Shown one piece after another: positions 26,134-37,975 of a stretch of DNA of 60,248 nt (its first letter is position 1; every line of letters begins with the position of its first letter). Made by a program: the position numbers and the translations under genes. The DNA is from Planctomycetaceae bacterium. GTDB taxonomy: Bacteria; Planctomycetota; Phycisphaerae; Phycisphaerales; UBA1924. The notes under the pieces are model-generated. The model made no database searches and was not told where the DNA came from. It worked only from the letters and a program-made list of their open reading frames with translations. The stretch covers positions 1-60,248 of the forward strand of contig JAIYDA010000024.1 in assembly GCA_027487735.1 (NCBI GenBank). Reading direction: 5' to 3'.

Positions 26134-26310
26134 CAGAGACGAAGAGGAGAGGGAAGAGGGATGGAGGGAAGAAGGGATAAAGGGCAATGCACGGATAAGG
26201 TTGGCTTTCGCGCGTCTTGGGTTGCCGCGGTTTCACTCCATCCCTTCTTCCCTTCTTCCCTCTATCCCTCCTCTTCTTCTCATCTTGCTCCTGATCTCTG
26301 TGTCTCTGAG
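26134..26310. repeat. Facing purine/pyrimidine arrays of GGGATGGA and GGGAAGAA units
   Basis: 26134-26184 is an almost pure purine strand with repeated GGGATGGA, GGGAAGAA and GAAGAGGA units. 26236-26310 is its near reverse complement. Together they could form a long imperfect stem around about 50 bases that hold no gene. The intergenic space lies between the divergent mutM and Nif3-like genes. Related GGGATGGAGGGATGGAG text appears at 57318-57340 and, inverted, near 40306-40338. Confidence 0.75.
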
Positions 26311-26381
26311 CTGAAAGCGGGCCCTCCGAGGCACGCGTCCCACCGGCATTCAACCAGTGCAACAGGCCCGTACGCTTGTGC

Positions 26382-27530
26382 ATGCGCGTGCAAGAACTTG
26401 TGACTCTCATGGAGACAATCGCCCCGCTTCGCTTTGCCGAGGACTGGGACAAGGTGGGTTTGCAGGTGGGCGATCTGGGCGAGCAGCTGCGCGGGCCTGT
26501 GCTGCTCACGATCGATCTGAGCGAGCAGGTGCTGGACGAGGCCCTCGCGATGCAGTGCGGGGCGATCATCGCCTATCACCCGCCCATCTTTGAGCCCCTC
26601 AGTCGCCTCACGAGCAGCACGCCCCGCCAGCGCGTCGTGCTGCGTGCTGCCCGCGCGGGGCTTGCGATCTACTCACCCCACACCGCGCTCGATGCGATCC
26701 CTGGCGGCATTACCGATTGGCTCTGCGAAGGGCTGAGCGGCAGCACCGCACCGGGCAAGATCGCGGGCGACTGCCGGGCGCTGCAGCCTTATGCGCGCAC
26801 CGACAAAACCCAGCAGATGAAGATCGTGACGTTCGTGGCGCGCCCCGACGTGGAGCGCGTGCGCAACGCGCTTGCTGGTGCGGGCGCGGGCATCATCGGC
26901 AACTACCAGGTCTGCTCCTTCGCGGTCGAGGGGCGGGGGACGTTTCTTGGGGGCGAGGGGGCGAAGCCCACGGTCGGCAAGGCGGGCAGCCTGGAGGAAG
27001 TGGGCGAGGTGCGGCTGGAGATGGTGTGCGGGCGCGATGCGCTGCCCCTCGCGCTCGAGATGCTGCGGCGGTTCCATCCGTACGAAGAGCCCGCGATCGA
27101 TGTGTATGAGCTGGTGGGCAAGCCTCAGCGCGCCACGGGGGCGGGCCGGCGGCTCTCGCTCGACAAGCCTGTGACGCTCGCGGAGCTTGCGGCTCGCCTC
27201 AAGGCGTGGATCGGGCGCGACCACGTGCGCTACGCCGAGGCCCCGGGGTGCGAGGGGAAGCTGGTGCAGCGCGTGGGCGTGGTGCCCGGCGCGGGCAGCA
27301 GCCTGAGCAAGCTGGCGCGGACGGAAGGGTGCGAGGTGTTTGTGACGGGCGAGATGAAGCACCACGATGTGCTCGGCGCGCTGAATGCGGGCATGGCGGT
27401 GCTGCTGGGTGGACACACGAGCACGGAGCGCGGGTATCTGCCCCGCTTGCAGAGCGCGATGACGAAGGCAAGCCCAGGGCTGGACGTGCGGCTGAGCAGT
27501 GCGGATCGGACGCCCCTCGTGAACTTGTAA
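26382..27530 (+). CDS. Nif3-like dinuclear metal-centre protein (DUF34)
   Basis: The 382-residue protein has the NIF3/YbgI pattern: 'FAEDWDKVGLQVGD', 'AIIAYHPPIFEPLSRLTSST', 'IYSPHTALDAIPGGITDWL' and a C-terminal 'CEVFVTGEMKHHDVLGALN'. These supply the histidines and glutamates of the two-metal site. A central insert (about residues 145-245) with 'KIVTFVARPDVERVRNALAG' and 'RRFHPYEEPAIDVYEL' is the PII-like domain found in the longer form. The biochemical role of the family is unsettled; GTP cyclohydrolase I type 2 is a common but doubtful name. ATG at 26382 was chosen over an upstream in-frame TTG. Confidence 0.9.
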   Translation: MRVQELVTLMETIAPLRFAEDWDKVGLQVGDLGEQLRGPVLLTIDLSEQVLDEALAMQCGAIIAYHPPIFEPLSRLTSSTPRQRVVLRAARAGLAIYSPHTALDAIPGGITDWLCEGLSGSTAPGKIAGDCRALQPYARTDKTQQMKIVTFVARPDVERVRNALAGAGAGIIGNYQVCSFAVEGRGTFLGGEGAKPTVGKAGSLEEVGEVRLEMVCGRDALPLALEMLRRFHPYEEPAIDVYELVGKPQRATGAGRRLSLDKPVTLAELAARLKAWIGRDHVRYAEAPGCEGKLVQRVGVVPGAGSSLSKLARTEGCEVFVTGEMKHHDVLGALNAGMAVLLGGHTSTERGYLPRLQSAMTKASPGLDVRLSSADRTPLVNL

Positions 27531-27730
27531 ATGCGCGTGCAAGCTTCGCGAGCCCAGGCGCGCAAGCAACGGGATGGGGTGAGGGGACGGAGCTTGCGGG
27601 GCGAGGGCGGAGGGGTGTGGGGATGGAGGGGGCGTGCACGAGCGCCTCGGTCGGTTGCGATGCGCGCAGGGCGGGCGGGGGTGGAGGGTGGGGGACCTGT
27701 CCCGTTGCTTGCGCAAGCGGGCTCGCGGGA

Positions 27731-30550
27731 TTAGGCGCGCGAGATGACCACTTTGCTGGGGCTGCCGCCGTGCTCGTCGAAGAGCATGAGCTCGTTGGCG
27801 CCCTCGCTGTGCAGGAAGCTGGCGGGGATGAAGTAGGTGTCCTGCGGGGGCACGCTCTTGCCTTGCTTGGTGGCGACGAAGTATCGCCCGAGGTGCTTGC
27901 CGTTCACAAACATCTGGCCCTTGGTCAGGCCCTCGGTGTGCAGCAGCAGGCCTGCCTGATCGCGCGAGCCATCGAGCTTGGCGCACTCGAAGGTGCAGCG
28001 CCACCAGGTGGGCAGGCCCGTGGAGGCCTTGGCGGGCGAGAAGGTGGTCGCGGAGGGCGGCTCCCACTTCGCGAATGCGAGCTCGGCTTCGCTCGCGAGG
28101 TTGGCGAGGATCTCAAAGAGCTGCACGCCCTTGCCCGCGGCGGGCAGCTCGGTCTGCACCTGCTCGGGCGTTACGACGGTGAGCTCGAGGAGGTTGTTGC
28201 CCTTGGTGAGCGCAGCCTCGGGCAGGAGCACGCAGGTGGGCCCGCTGCGATCGACATAGCTCACAGGCTTTTCGTTCAGCATCACCAGACCCGAGCTTGG
28301 GGGCTGGTCCATGCGCATCAGCAGGCGCGGCTTGGTTTTGGCCTTCAGCGCGGTGTGCTTGAAGGTCCAGGCGAGGCGCTCGCTCACGGTCGTGTCGCCT
28401 TCGGTCACGTCCCACAGTGGGGCGCGGAAGGTGAGGAGCGTGACCGGCTGGCCCCGCACGAGCTCGGGCTTGCCCACCTTCACGGGCTGCACCTCAAAGA
28501 TCTCGTCGACGAGGCCCTTGGGCTCGCCCACGTTCGCGCCGCTGGCAAACCGTCCGAGGTTCTCGGCGAGCACCACCATCGTCTGGCGGCCCTTCTTCAG
28601 GTTCAGCGAGAGCTGCGCCTCGGCGCCGGGCCCGCGGCCTGCGAGGCCCACGAACTTGCCATCGAGGAAGACGTGCAGGCGATCGCCACCCAGGCCAAAG
28701 TCGACGAGCGCGGTGCGGGCCTTGGGGTTGTCGAGCGTGATGCGATACCACCCATAGCCCGCGAGCACGCCCATCGCGGCGAGGCCCCCGAGCTTGGCGA
28801 TGTTGGCGTAGCGCGGGCTCTCGCCCAGCAGGTGCTCGCTCATCACGCTCGCTTGCCAGGGGCTGAGGGCGACCTTGTCGGCCTTGGGCTTGCTTCGAGC
28901 GATGTCAAAGGCCATGGCCTTGGGCTTGCCATCCTGAGCGATGCGCGTGTAGTGCTTCGCGCCGCTGGGCGCGATGGGTGCGCCCGAGGCGGCAAGGCCC
29001 GCAACGCCCACGAGCACCGCGTCGTCGGTGAAGTAGACGCTGTCGGCGTCGTCCTCGCACACGAGCACGATGGTGAGGTTCTCGTGCGTGAGCACCGTGG
29101 GAGCAGCGCCGGCCTGGGGCACGATCGCCTCGACCGGCGCGTCGTTCACGCTCAGCTGCGCGGTTGCGCCGGCAGGGCCATAGACCACGAGCACGCTGCC
29201 CACGCTGCCCAGGGCGGTGAGGTTGCTGTAGTCGAGGTGGCACTTGGGGTTCACGTTCACGTCGAGCAGGCAGCAGACCACGGGCTGGTTGCCCAGGGGC
29301 ACGTGCAGCTCGGTGCCCGTGCGCAGCAGCAGCGTGGCGCGCTGGCCTGCCATCGCCTCGCTGGTAAACAAGAAGACCGCGCCGCCTTGCGCGCCGCTCA
29401 CGTGCAGCACGCTGGGGGCGAGCGTTGGGGGCGTCGCGCTGGCCTTGACTTTTTTGCCCTCGCCCTTGCCGCTCGCGGTGCGAGAAGGGCTTGCTTCGCT
29501 TGCGGCGCCGGGTGCGAGCACCACGGGCTGGTAGGCGGGGTCGAGGCTTGCGAACACGCGACCAAAGCGGCTCGCGAGCAGCTGCAAGCGGCGCGCGGCG
29601 TGATAGATGGGCGTGGTGTGCCCGGTCTGCGTGATCGCGCAGCCGTGGTCGGCGGCGGTGGCGGCGAAGGTGGCGGGGCCATCGTCGGTGCGACCGCCGA
29701 AGCTCGCGAAGTTCGTGCCGCCGCAGAAGCTGGCGAAGTTGGTCTGTCCGCCCGCAGCGAGCACCTGGGCGAGGCAGACTTGCACATCGCGCGGGCTCAT
29801 GATCTCGGGCAGCTCGTGCCCCCAGACCGCGGGCTTGCCCGTCTCAAAGTCGACGACGACGCGGGGCTGGTCGTTGCGGACTGCGCCGAGCTGGCGCATG
29901 TTGGCGAGCAGGTTCTCGTTGCCCGACCAGCCATCGATCTGGCCCTCGACGGTGGTCCAGAGGTTGTTGCTGTTGATGAGCGGGACGTTGAGCCCAGCCT
30001 CGCGGATGTAGCGCGTGAGCTCGCCAAGATATTGGTTGGCAAGCTGCTCGTGCCCGCAGGTCCACTCGCTCTCGACGGCGAGCATGATGATGGGCCCGCC
30101 CGTGCCTGGCGCGGTGATCTGCCAGCCTCGCACTTGCTCGGCAACGGCGTTGATGTATCGCGAGCAGGCCTCGAGGAACTGGGGGTCGTTCGTGCGCAAG
30201 CGCGGGCCATCGGCCTTCTCACGCAAGTAGGCGGGCAGGCCTCCAAAGTCCCACTCGCTGCCGATGCTCGGGCCAATGCTGAGCACGCAGTGCAGCCCCG
30301 CCTTGCCCACGAGGTCGACGAAGTGGCGCAGGTCGTTCTCGCCCGTGAAGTCAAAGCGGCCCGGGCGCGTCTCGTGGCGATTCCAGAAGACGGGTGTCTC
30401 GATGGTGTTGATGCCCGCGTGCTTGGCAAGCAGGATGCGATCGGCCCACTGCGATCGGGGCACGCGGGCGTATGGGATGCGCCCGCTGACGAGCCACATC
30501 CGACGACCATCGATCATGAAGCTACGACCATCGTGCGTGATTGCGGGCAT
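27731..30550 (-). CDS. Glycoside hydrolase family 35-like beta-galactosidase
   Basis: The N-terminal 330 residues form a GH35-like barrel: 'FMIDGRRMWLVSGRIPYARV', 'HAGINTIETPVFWNRHE', 'FDFTGENDLRHFVDLVGKAG' and 'CGGTNFASFGGRTDDGPATF', which matches the family's 'hGGTNFg' block. The acid/base motif, normally NEYG, reads 'LAVESEWTCG', so the glutamate is kept but its surroundings differ. The proposed nucleophile lies in 'VVDFETGKPAVWG'. Beta-sandwich domains follow, interrupted near residue 375 by a charged linker (SGKGEGKKVKAS). No signal peptide is seen from the ATG at 30550 (939 residues); the frame stays open to 30694 without improving this. It is isolated, with no sugar transporter beside it. 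Confidence 0.85.
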   Translation of the reverse strand: MPAITHDGRSFMIDGRRMWLVSGRIPYARVPRSQWADRILLAKHAGINTIETPVFWNRHETRPGRFDFTGENDLRHFVDLVGKAGLHCVLSIGPSIGSEWDFGGLPAYLREKADGPRLRTNDPQFLEACSRYINAVAEQVRGWQITAPGTGGPIIMLAVESEWTCGHEQLANQYLGELTRYIREAGLNVPLINSNNLWTTVEGQIDGWSGNENLLANMRQLGAVRNDQPRVVVDFETGKPAVWGHELPEIMSPRDVQVCLAQVLAAGGQTNFASFCGGTNFASFGGRTDDGPATFAATAADHGCAITQTGHTTPIYHAARRLQLLASRFGRVFASLDPAYQPVVLAPGAASEASPSRTASGKGEGKKVKASATPPTLAPSVLHVSGAQGGAVFLFTSEAMAGQRATLLLRTGTELHVPLGNQPVVCCLLDVNVNPKCHLDYSNLTALGSVGSVLVVYGPAGATAQLSVNDAPVEAIVPQAGAAPTVLTHENLTIVLVCEDDADSVYFTDDAVLVGVAGLAASGAPIAPSGAKHYTRIAQDGKPKAMAFDIARSKPKADKVALSPWQASVMSEHLLGESPRYANIAKLGGLAAMGVLAGYGWYRITLDNPKARTALVDFGLGGDRLHVFLDGKFVGLAGRGPGAEAQLSLNLKKGRQTMVVLAENLGRFASGANVGEPKGLVDEIFEVQPVKVGKPELVRGQPVTLLTFRAPLWDVTEGDTTVSERLAWTFKHTALKAKTKPRLLMRMDQPPSSGLVMLNEKPVSYVDRSGPTCVLLPEAALTKGNNLLELTVVTPEQVQTELPAAGKGVQLFEILANLASEAELAFAKWEPPSATTFSPAKASTGLPTWWRCTFECAKLDGSRDQAGLLLHTEGLTKGQMFVNGKHLGRYFVATKQGKSVPPQDTYFIPASFLHSEGANELMLFDEHGGSPSKVVISRA

Positions 30551-30938
30551 GAGAATGGGGCCATCGAGGAAGGAGGCCGGGCTTTTCAACCGGCGAGAAA
30601 AGTTCAAGGTTCTTGGGTTTTTGGCCCAAGCACGCTGGCAGACAATAGTCAGAAGGGAGCCTATCCTCCACACTGTTTGGTTTTTGCAAGGCATTCGGTG
30701 TGCGGGGGGAGGGTCCAGAATGCGTACGCGTTCGTGCTTTGATCGGTGCTTGTCTGTTCGTTGTGGTGTGATCGGCCCATCGAAACGCCCGGCGGGATGC
30801 GGGCGAACACTGGGGGCTTGCGGCGCAGGGGCGAGGCCTTTGGCGCCGCAGCGGCCTCTTGGATCTCCTTCTGAACCCCCTCTTGCATCAAGGACGCCCG
30901 CTTTGCAGATTCATGCCGTGCCGCCGCGAGATCGTGCT
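30551..30938. other. Intergenic region between the GH35 gene and the efflux protein gene
   Basis: These 388 bases lie between two divergent genes. The plus strand is open through most of it, but the translation shows no family pattern. An AT-richer stretch at 30600-30700 could hold the promoter of the minus-strand gene. No repeat or hairpin stands out. Confidence 0.4.
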
Positions 30939-32675
30939 GTGAGGGTGCTTGCCGCGCTGCTGTGTGCGGTCGCTGGCGGGCTGGCATGCGGGCTGGCTGC
31001 GGGCTGCTCGAGCAAAGGCGGAATCGACCGCGAGCTGCAGGCGATGCTCGATGCGCAGAGCGCGAAGCTGGATGCCGACGCGCCCTCGCCCAGGTTGCGA
31101 CCACGACTGGAACCGGCGATCGACGAGGCGATGCGCGAGGTGCCCACGACGGTGAATCCGGGCGCGAGCGAGATACGCATCAGCGCCGCCTCACCCACGC
31201 GCGATGTCGCGGCAAGGCTCGATGAGCTGTCGCGCCAGAGCGGGCTGCTGGGCGTGCCTATCGGCAGCGAGACGCGCGCGGCTGAGGTGCTGCCCGAGCA
31301 GGTGCTGACGCTGGAGAAGGCCCTGCGCGCGAGCCAGCGCACGGGGCGCGAGCTGCTGAGCGCGCAAGAGGAGTACATCCTCACCGCGATTCGCGTGCTC
31401 ACCGAGCGGCACCTGTGGGGACCAAGGCTTTTTAACGACACCACGCTGGGGCTGGCGGGCCAGGGCGACGACGGACGCTTTGAGCACGCGCTCTCGATCG
31501 TGAATCAGCTTCGCGTCACGCAGCGACTGCCCAGCGGCGGGAATGTGGAAGCGGCCTGGGTGTGGGACGCGACCGAGCAGCTTCGCGAGAGCAGCACGCA
31601 GGGGTATGTGCAGGGCTCGCGACTGGTGTTCCGGGGTGACATCCCGCTGCTGCGCGGCGCGGGAGATGTTGCCCGCGAGGACCTGGTGCAGGCGGAGCGC
31701 GACCTGGTCTATCAGGCCCGCGAGTTTGAGCGCTTTCGGCGGGAGTTTTTGGTGGATATCGCCAGCGACTACTTCGAGCTGCTGCAAACCAAGGCCAGCA
31801 TCACCAACCAGCGCAGGCAGATCGCGAGCCTGGAGCTCTTTAACCGCGCGACCGCGGCCCGCGTCGAGGCGGGCAGGCTCGATGCCTTTCAGGTCGACAT
31901 CACGCGCAACCGCCTTGCATCGGCACAGAGCCAGCTCGCGGGGCTGGTGGATCAATACAACGCGCAGCTCGATCGCTTTCGCGTGCGGCTGGGCCTGCCC
32001 CTAGACACGCCTTTTGACGTGAGCGACGAGCTGCCCGCCCTGCCCGAGCCCTTTGCCGACCTGCGCACCGCGAGCGACGCGGCCCTTGCCTATCGCCTGG
32101 ATTTGCAGAACAGCGCCGACCGCGTGGAGGACCGCAAGCGCCAGCTCGCCAACGCCCGCAACGGCGTGCTGCCCGACCTGAACCTGAACGCGACGGGCAC
32201 GCTGCCCACCGACCCCGACGACAACACCGGAGGCCTGGGCCTGAGCCCCGACGACGCGAGCTATCGCGTGGGCGCGACGCTGAGTTTGCCCCTGGATCGC
32301 ACGAACGAACGCCTTGCGGTGCGAGCAGCGCAGATTCGCTACGAGCGCTCTGCGCGCGAGCACGATCGCCTGACGGACACGATCGTGGTCGAGAGCCGCG
32401 CGGCGGTGCGGGCTGTGGAGGTTGCGCGGTTTCAGCTGAACCTTGCGGAGCAGCAGGTGGAGATCAACAAACGCCGCTTGCGTGGGCAGCGCCTGCAAGA
32501 GGACACGCTGCGCCCGCAGGAGATCGTGGACACCGAGAACGACCTGCTGCAAGCCGAGAACGACCGCGACCGCGCTCGCACGAGGCTGCGCAGCGCGGTG
32601 CTGGCGTACTTGCTCACGACGGACCAGCTCCGCGTGACGCGCGAGGGGTCCCTCGAGCAGGTGCGGGCGGAGTAG
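30939..32675 (+). CDS. TolC-family outer-membrane efflux lipoprotein
   Basis: From a GTG at 30939 the product is 578 residues with a lipoprotein signal, 'LACGLAAGCSSKGG', whose cysteine would carry the lipid. The rest is the OEP fold: two homologous halves of long helices and beta strands, with 'RRQIASLELFNRATAARVEA', 'DITRNRLASAQSQL' and, in the second half, 'LTDTIVVESRAAVRAVEVAR' and 'TENDLLQAENDRDRARTRL'. Such proteins form the outer-membrane channel of tripartite pumps. Its partner may be the RND operon 16 kb away, because no other pump is visible. A compound palindromic element and a terminator follow it. Confidence 0.87.
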   Translation: MRVLAALLCAVAGGLACGLAAGCSSKGGIDRELQAMLDAQSAKLDADAPSPRLRPRLEPAIDEAMREVPTTVNPGASEIRISAASPTRDVAARLDELSRQSGLLGVPIGSETRAAEVLPEQVLTLEKALRASQRTGRELLSAQEEYILTAIRVLTERHLWGPRLFNDTTLGLAGQGDDGRFEHALSIVNQLRVTQRLPSGGNVEAAWVWDATEQLRESSTQGYVQGSRLVFRGDIPLLRGAGDVAREDLVQAERDLVYQAREFERFRREFLVDIASDYFELLQTKASITNQRRQIASLELFNRATAARVEAGRLDAFQVDITRNRLASAQSQLAGLVDQYNAQLDRFRVRLGLPLDTPFDVSDELPALPEPFADLRTASDAALAYRLDLQNSADRVEDRKRQLANARNGVLPDLNLNATGTLPTDPDDNTGGLGLSPDDASYRVGATLSLPLDRTNERLAVRAAQIRYERSAREHDRLTDTIVVESRAAVRAVEVARFQLNLAEQQVEINKRRLRGQRLQEDTLRPQEIVDTENDLLQAENDRDRARTRLRSAVLAYLLTTDQLRVTREGSLEQVRAE

Positions 32676-32684
32676 GGCGGTTCC

Positions 32685-32829
32685 GGTGGCTCAGCCGTCT
32701 CGGCTGAGCACTCGGCACACACCATCGACGAATCACAGAGGATGTCGGCGGCGCGCACGGGGCGTTGCTCGGGTGTGAACACCGAACGCCATCTGCGCGG
32801 AGGGCACAGGCGAGACGCCTGTGCCACCA
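32685..32829. repeat. Compound two-hairpin (REPIN-like) element, copy 1
   Basis: The 145-base element begins with GGTGGCTCAGCCG-TCT-CGGCTGAGC and ends with GGCACAGGCG-AGA-CGCCTGTGCC then ACC. Each end is a hairpin and the two face each other. It aligns without gaps to the copy at 56607-56751 and, inverted, to 40708-40850. It starts nine bases after the efflux protein stop. Confidence 0.9.
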
Positions 32830-32849
32830 GAGCGGAGCCCGAGACAACG

Positions 32850-32882
32850 AAAAAAGCCCCGGGCGAAAGTCTCGCCCGGGGC
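32850..32882 (-). terminator. Rho-independent terminator of ppdK
   Basis: GCCCCGGGCGA (32856-32866) pairs with TCGCCCGGGGC (32872-32882). On the minus strand it is followed by TTTTTT (32855-32850), placing it 42 bases after the ppdK stop. Confidence 0.9.
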
Positions 32883-32923
32883 TTGGTGATGTGTGCTTGT
32901 GCTACGGCCTGACGCCTTCTGCC

Positions 32924-35704
<2,781 letters not shown>

Positions 35705-35915
35705 GCAAAACCCCAAAGCAGAGTGCGAGACGGGTCCGTCTGGCGGCGTGCGCCGCGGCAGGGCCCGTGGTTCCGTACGTTGCACACACAGCAGGCACCG
35801 GTGGCTCCTGCTGCGACACCCAGCCCAGGCTGGGGGCGGCAAGTTTAGGAAGGCTTGCCGAAGTTTTCAGCTTTTTGCGCCTTCTGCGCGCGAGGAGCGA
35901 GCGAACCATTGGCCC

Positions 35916-37220
35916 GTGCCAGCCTTTGCCCACCCAACCTCCGCCCAGGGCGTGCTTGCCAGCCTGCTCGGGGCACCCCAGGAAGGGCCCGTGGTCGCCC
36001 TCTGCTCTGGTGGGGAAGGTTTGCACGCTGGGCCCAGCATGATTGCTCGCCCCGCAAAGGTGTTGCAACTGCCTGCTGGATCAACCTTTGCGCAGTGGCG
36101 AGCCTTCGCGGATGCCTGCGGACTTTCGCAGCGAATTCGCGGCGAACTGCCTGCTGCTTCGCCAGCGATTGTCCCGGGCTGGGTCTATCAACTGAGCTTT
36201 GAGCTGGGGGAGGTGCTCGAGCCCGCCCTTGCCAAAACACCCCAGCACCCGGCCCGCCTGCGGAGCGCAAGTTCCTTCCCAAACTGGCCCCTCGCGACGG
36301 CGTTTCGCGTGGAGGCTGAGCTTGCGCTGCCCCGGGGGCAATCGCCGGGCATCCAGGTTTGCCCCTCGCCGCGAGAGGTGGTGACGCTGCACAGGCCCAG
36401 CGCGGCAACCCGCGAGGGGTATGAGGAGGCGGTGCGTGCGTGCCTGGCGTACATCCGCGCGGGGGACTGCTATCAGGTCAATCTCGCGCACGCGCTGCGG
36501 GGCGTGCTGGGGGGCTCGCTGGGGGTCTCGTTGGATCATTCGCCCCGCGTGCTGTCGGCTGCGCTCTGGCAGCATGCAAAGCCCTGGTTTGGCGCGCACC
36601 TGGAGCTGCCCGATGGCAGCAGCATCGCGAGCGCAAGCCCCGAGCTGTTTCTGCGGTTTGACCCTGCCACCGCGCGCCTGAGCACGCGCCCGATGAAGGG
36701 CACGCGAAGAGCCCACGCGGGCCACGACCGCGAGCTGCGCGAGAGCGCGAAGGACCGGGCGGAGCTCGCGATGATCGTTGATCTCATGCGCAACGACCTC
36801 GGGCGCGTCTGCGAGCTTGGGTCGATGCGCGTGGACGCGTCGCACACCATCGAGCGTCACGGCTCACGCGACGCCGCGCTGCTGCAAGCGACCGCGACCG
36901 TCAGCGGCACGCCCAGAGGCGAGACGACGTGGGCCGACGCGATCGAGGCGTGCTTTCCGCCCGGCTCTGTGACTGGCGCGCCGAAGGTGCGTGCGGTGCA
37001 GATCATCCGCGAGCTGGAGCCTGCGCTGCGGGGCCCGTACTGCGGCTGCATCGGGTTTGTCAGCGATAGCGGGGCGAGCGCGTGGAGCGTTGCGATCCGC
37101 ACGGCGTGCGTGCGCGGGCGCGAGCTTTGCTGGCATGTGGGCGCGGGCATCGTGGCAGAGAGCCAGCCGCGAGCAGAGTGGGAAGAGACGCTCGCGAAGG
37201 CCTCGGCCCTCGGCGCGTGA
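35916..37220 (+). CDS. pabB: Aminodeoxychorismate synthase component I (PabB-like)
   Basis: Chorismate-binding enzyme that makes 4-amino-4-deoxychorismate for folate. The catalytic C-terminal domain is complete: 'YIRAGDCYQVNLAHALRG', 'SASPELFLRFD', 'RPMKGTRRAHAG', 'AELAMIVDLMRNDLGRVCEL' and 'CFPPGSVTGAPKVRAVQIIR'. The lysine in MKGT corresponds to the PIKGT motif of PabB, where TrpE has alanine, so PabB is favoured. The start is uncertain. I use GTG at 35916 (434 residues), placing the 'VLASLLGAPQEGP' block near the N terminus as in relatives. Its stop lies seven bases from the convergent upp stop. Confidence 0.88.
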   Translation: MPAFAHPTSAQGVLASLLGAPQEGPVVALCSGGEGLHAGPSMIARPAKVLQLPAGSTFAQWRAFADACGLSQRIRGELPAASPAIVPGWVYQLSFELGEVLEPALAKTPQHPARLRSASSFPNWPLATAFRVEAELALPRGQSPGIQVCPSPREVVTLHRPSAATREGYEEAVRACLAYIRAGDCYQVNLAHALRGVLGGSLGVSLDHSPRVLSAALWQHAKPWFGAHLELPDGSSIASASPELFLRFDPATARLSTRPMKGTRRAHAGHDRELRESAKDRAELAMIVDLMRNDLGRVCELGSMRVDASHTIERHGSRDAALLQATATVSGTPRGETTWADAIEACFPPGSVTGAPKVRAVQIIRELEPALRGPYCGCIGFVSDSGASAWSVAIRTACVRGRELCWHVGAGIVAESQPRAEWEETLAKASALGA

Positions 37221-37227
37221 GCTCGCA

Positions 37228-37881
37228 TCACGCCTGCGTGCCATACATCCGGTCGCCCGCATCGCCCAGGCCCGGGCAGATGAAGGCGTGCTCGTTGAGG
37301 CAGCGATCGAGGGCTGCGGTGTAGATCGTGACGTCGGGGTGGTCGCGGCGCATCCGCGCGACGCCCTCGGGCGCAGCGACGAGACAGAGCAGGCGCAGGT
37401 GCGTTGCGCGGGCGTCTTTCAGCAGCGTGGTTGCGGCGCTCGCGCTGCCTCCGGTCGCGAGCATGGGGTCCACGAGCAGCACGGTGCCCGCGTGCACGTC
37501 GCTTGGTAATCGCTCGAGGTAGACGCTGGGCTGCTTGGTCTGCTCGTCTCGCGCCAGGCCCAGGTGCCCCACGCGGGCCTCGGGCAGAAGCTGCAAGATG
37601 CCCTCTGCCATGCCCAGCCCGCTGCGCAGCACGGGCACGACGGTGATGCCCGACGCGAGCCGGTGGCACAGCGTCTCTTCGAGGGGCGTGCGGACGGACA
37701 CACTTTGCGTGGGCAGGTCGCGCGTCGCTTCATACACCATCAGGCCCGCGATCTGCGCGAGCAGGGCCCGAAAGGGGCCGTGGCCCAGGCTCGCATCGCG
37801 CAGGTGCGACAGCTTGTGCTGGATGAGCGGATGGTCGAGCACGACGAGGCCTGGATGGTGCGAGTTGGGCATGTTGGGCAT
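37228..37881 (-). CDS. upp: Uracil phosphoribosyltransferase
   Basis: Upp salvages uracil by joining it to PRPP to give UMP. The 217 residues show 'VVLDHPLIQHKLSHLRD' at the start, 'VPVLRSGLGMAEGI', the PRPP loop 'VDPMLATGGSASAA' near 135 and the uracil-binding end 'CLNEHAFICPGLGDAGDRM'. Length is typical. There are two closely spaced ATG codons (MPNMPN); either could be used. No ribosome site is evident. Confidence 0.95.
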   Translation of the reverse strand: MPNMPNSHHPGLVVLDHPLIQHKLSHLRDASLGHGPFRALLAQIAGLMVYEATRDLPTQSVSVRTPLEETLCHRLASGITVVPVLRSGLGMAEGILQLLPEARVGHLGLARDEQTKQPSVYLERLPSDVHAGTVLLVDPMLATGGSASAATTLLKDARATHLRLLCLVAAPEGVARMRRDHPDVTIYTAALDRCLNEHAFICPGLGDAGDRMYGTQA

Positions 37882-37964
37882 GGTGGGCCTGCCTGGGGTG
37901 GTGGGTTTGGTGCGGTGGGTTTGGTGCGGGGTGTCGTCTCAGCAGCGCAACTGCCTTCCCGGCG

Positions 37965-37975
37965 TATACTTGGGT
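37965..37975 (+). promoter_or_regulatory. -10-like TATACT placed for a leaderless transcript
   Basis: TATACT (37965-37970) ends five bases before the ATG of the PDZ gene, so transcription would begin at or next to the start codon. No good -35 is visible at the usual distance, and there is no Shine-Dalgarno site. Confidence 0.45.

Noticed and set aside
27206-30742. A 1178-codon open frame antisense to the GH35 gene
   Set aside because: No domain pattern, and it overlaps the end of the Nif3-like gene; it is a shadow.
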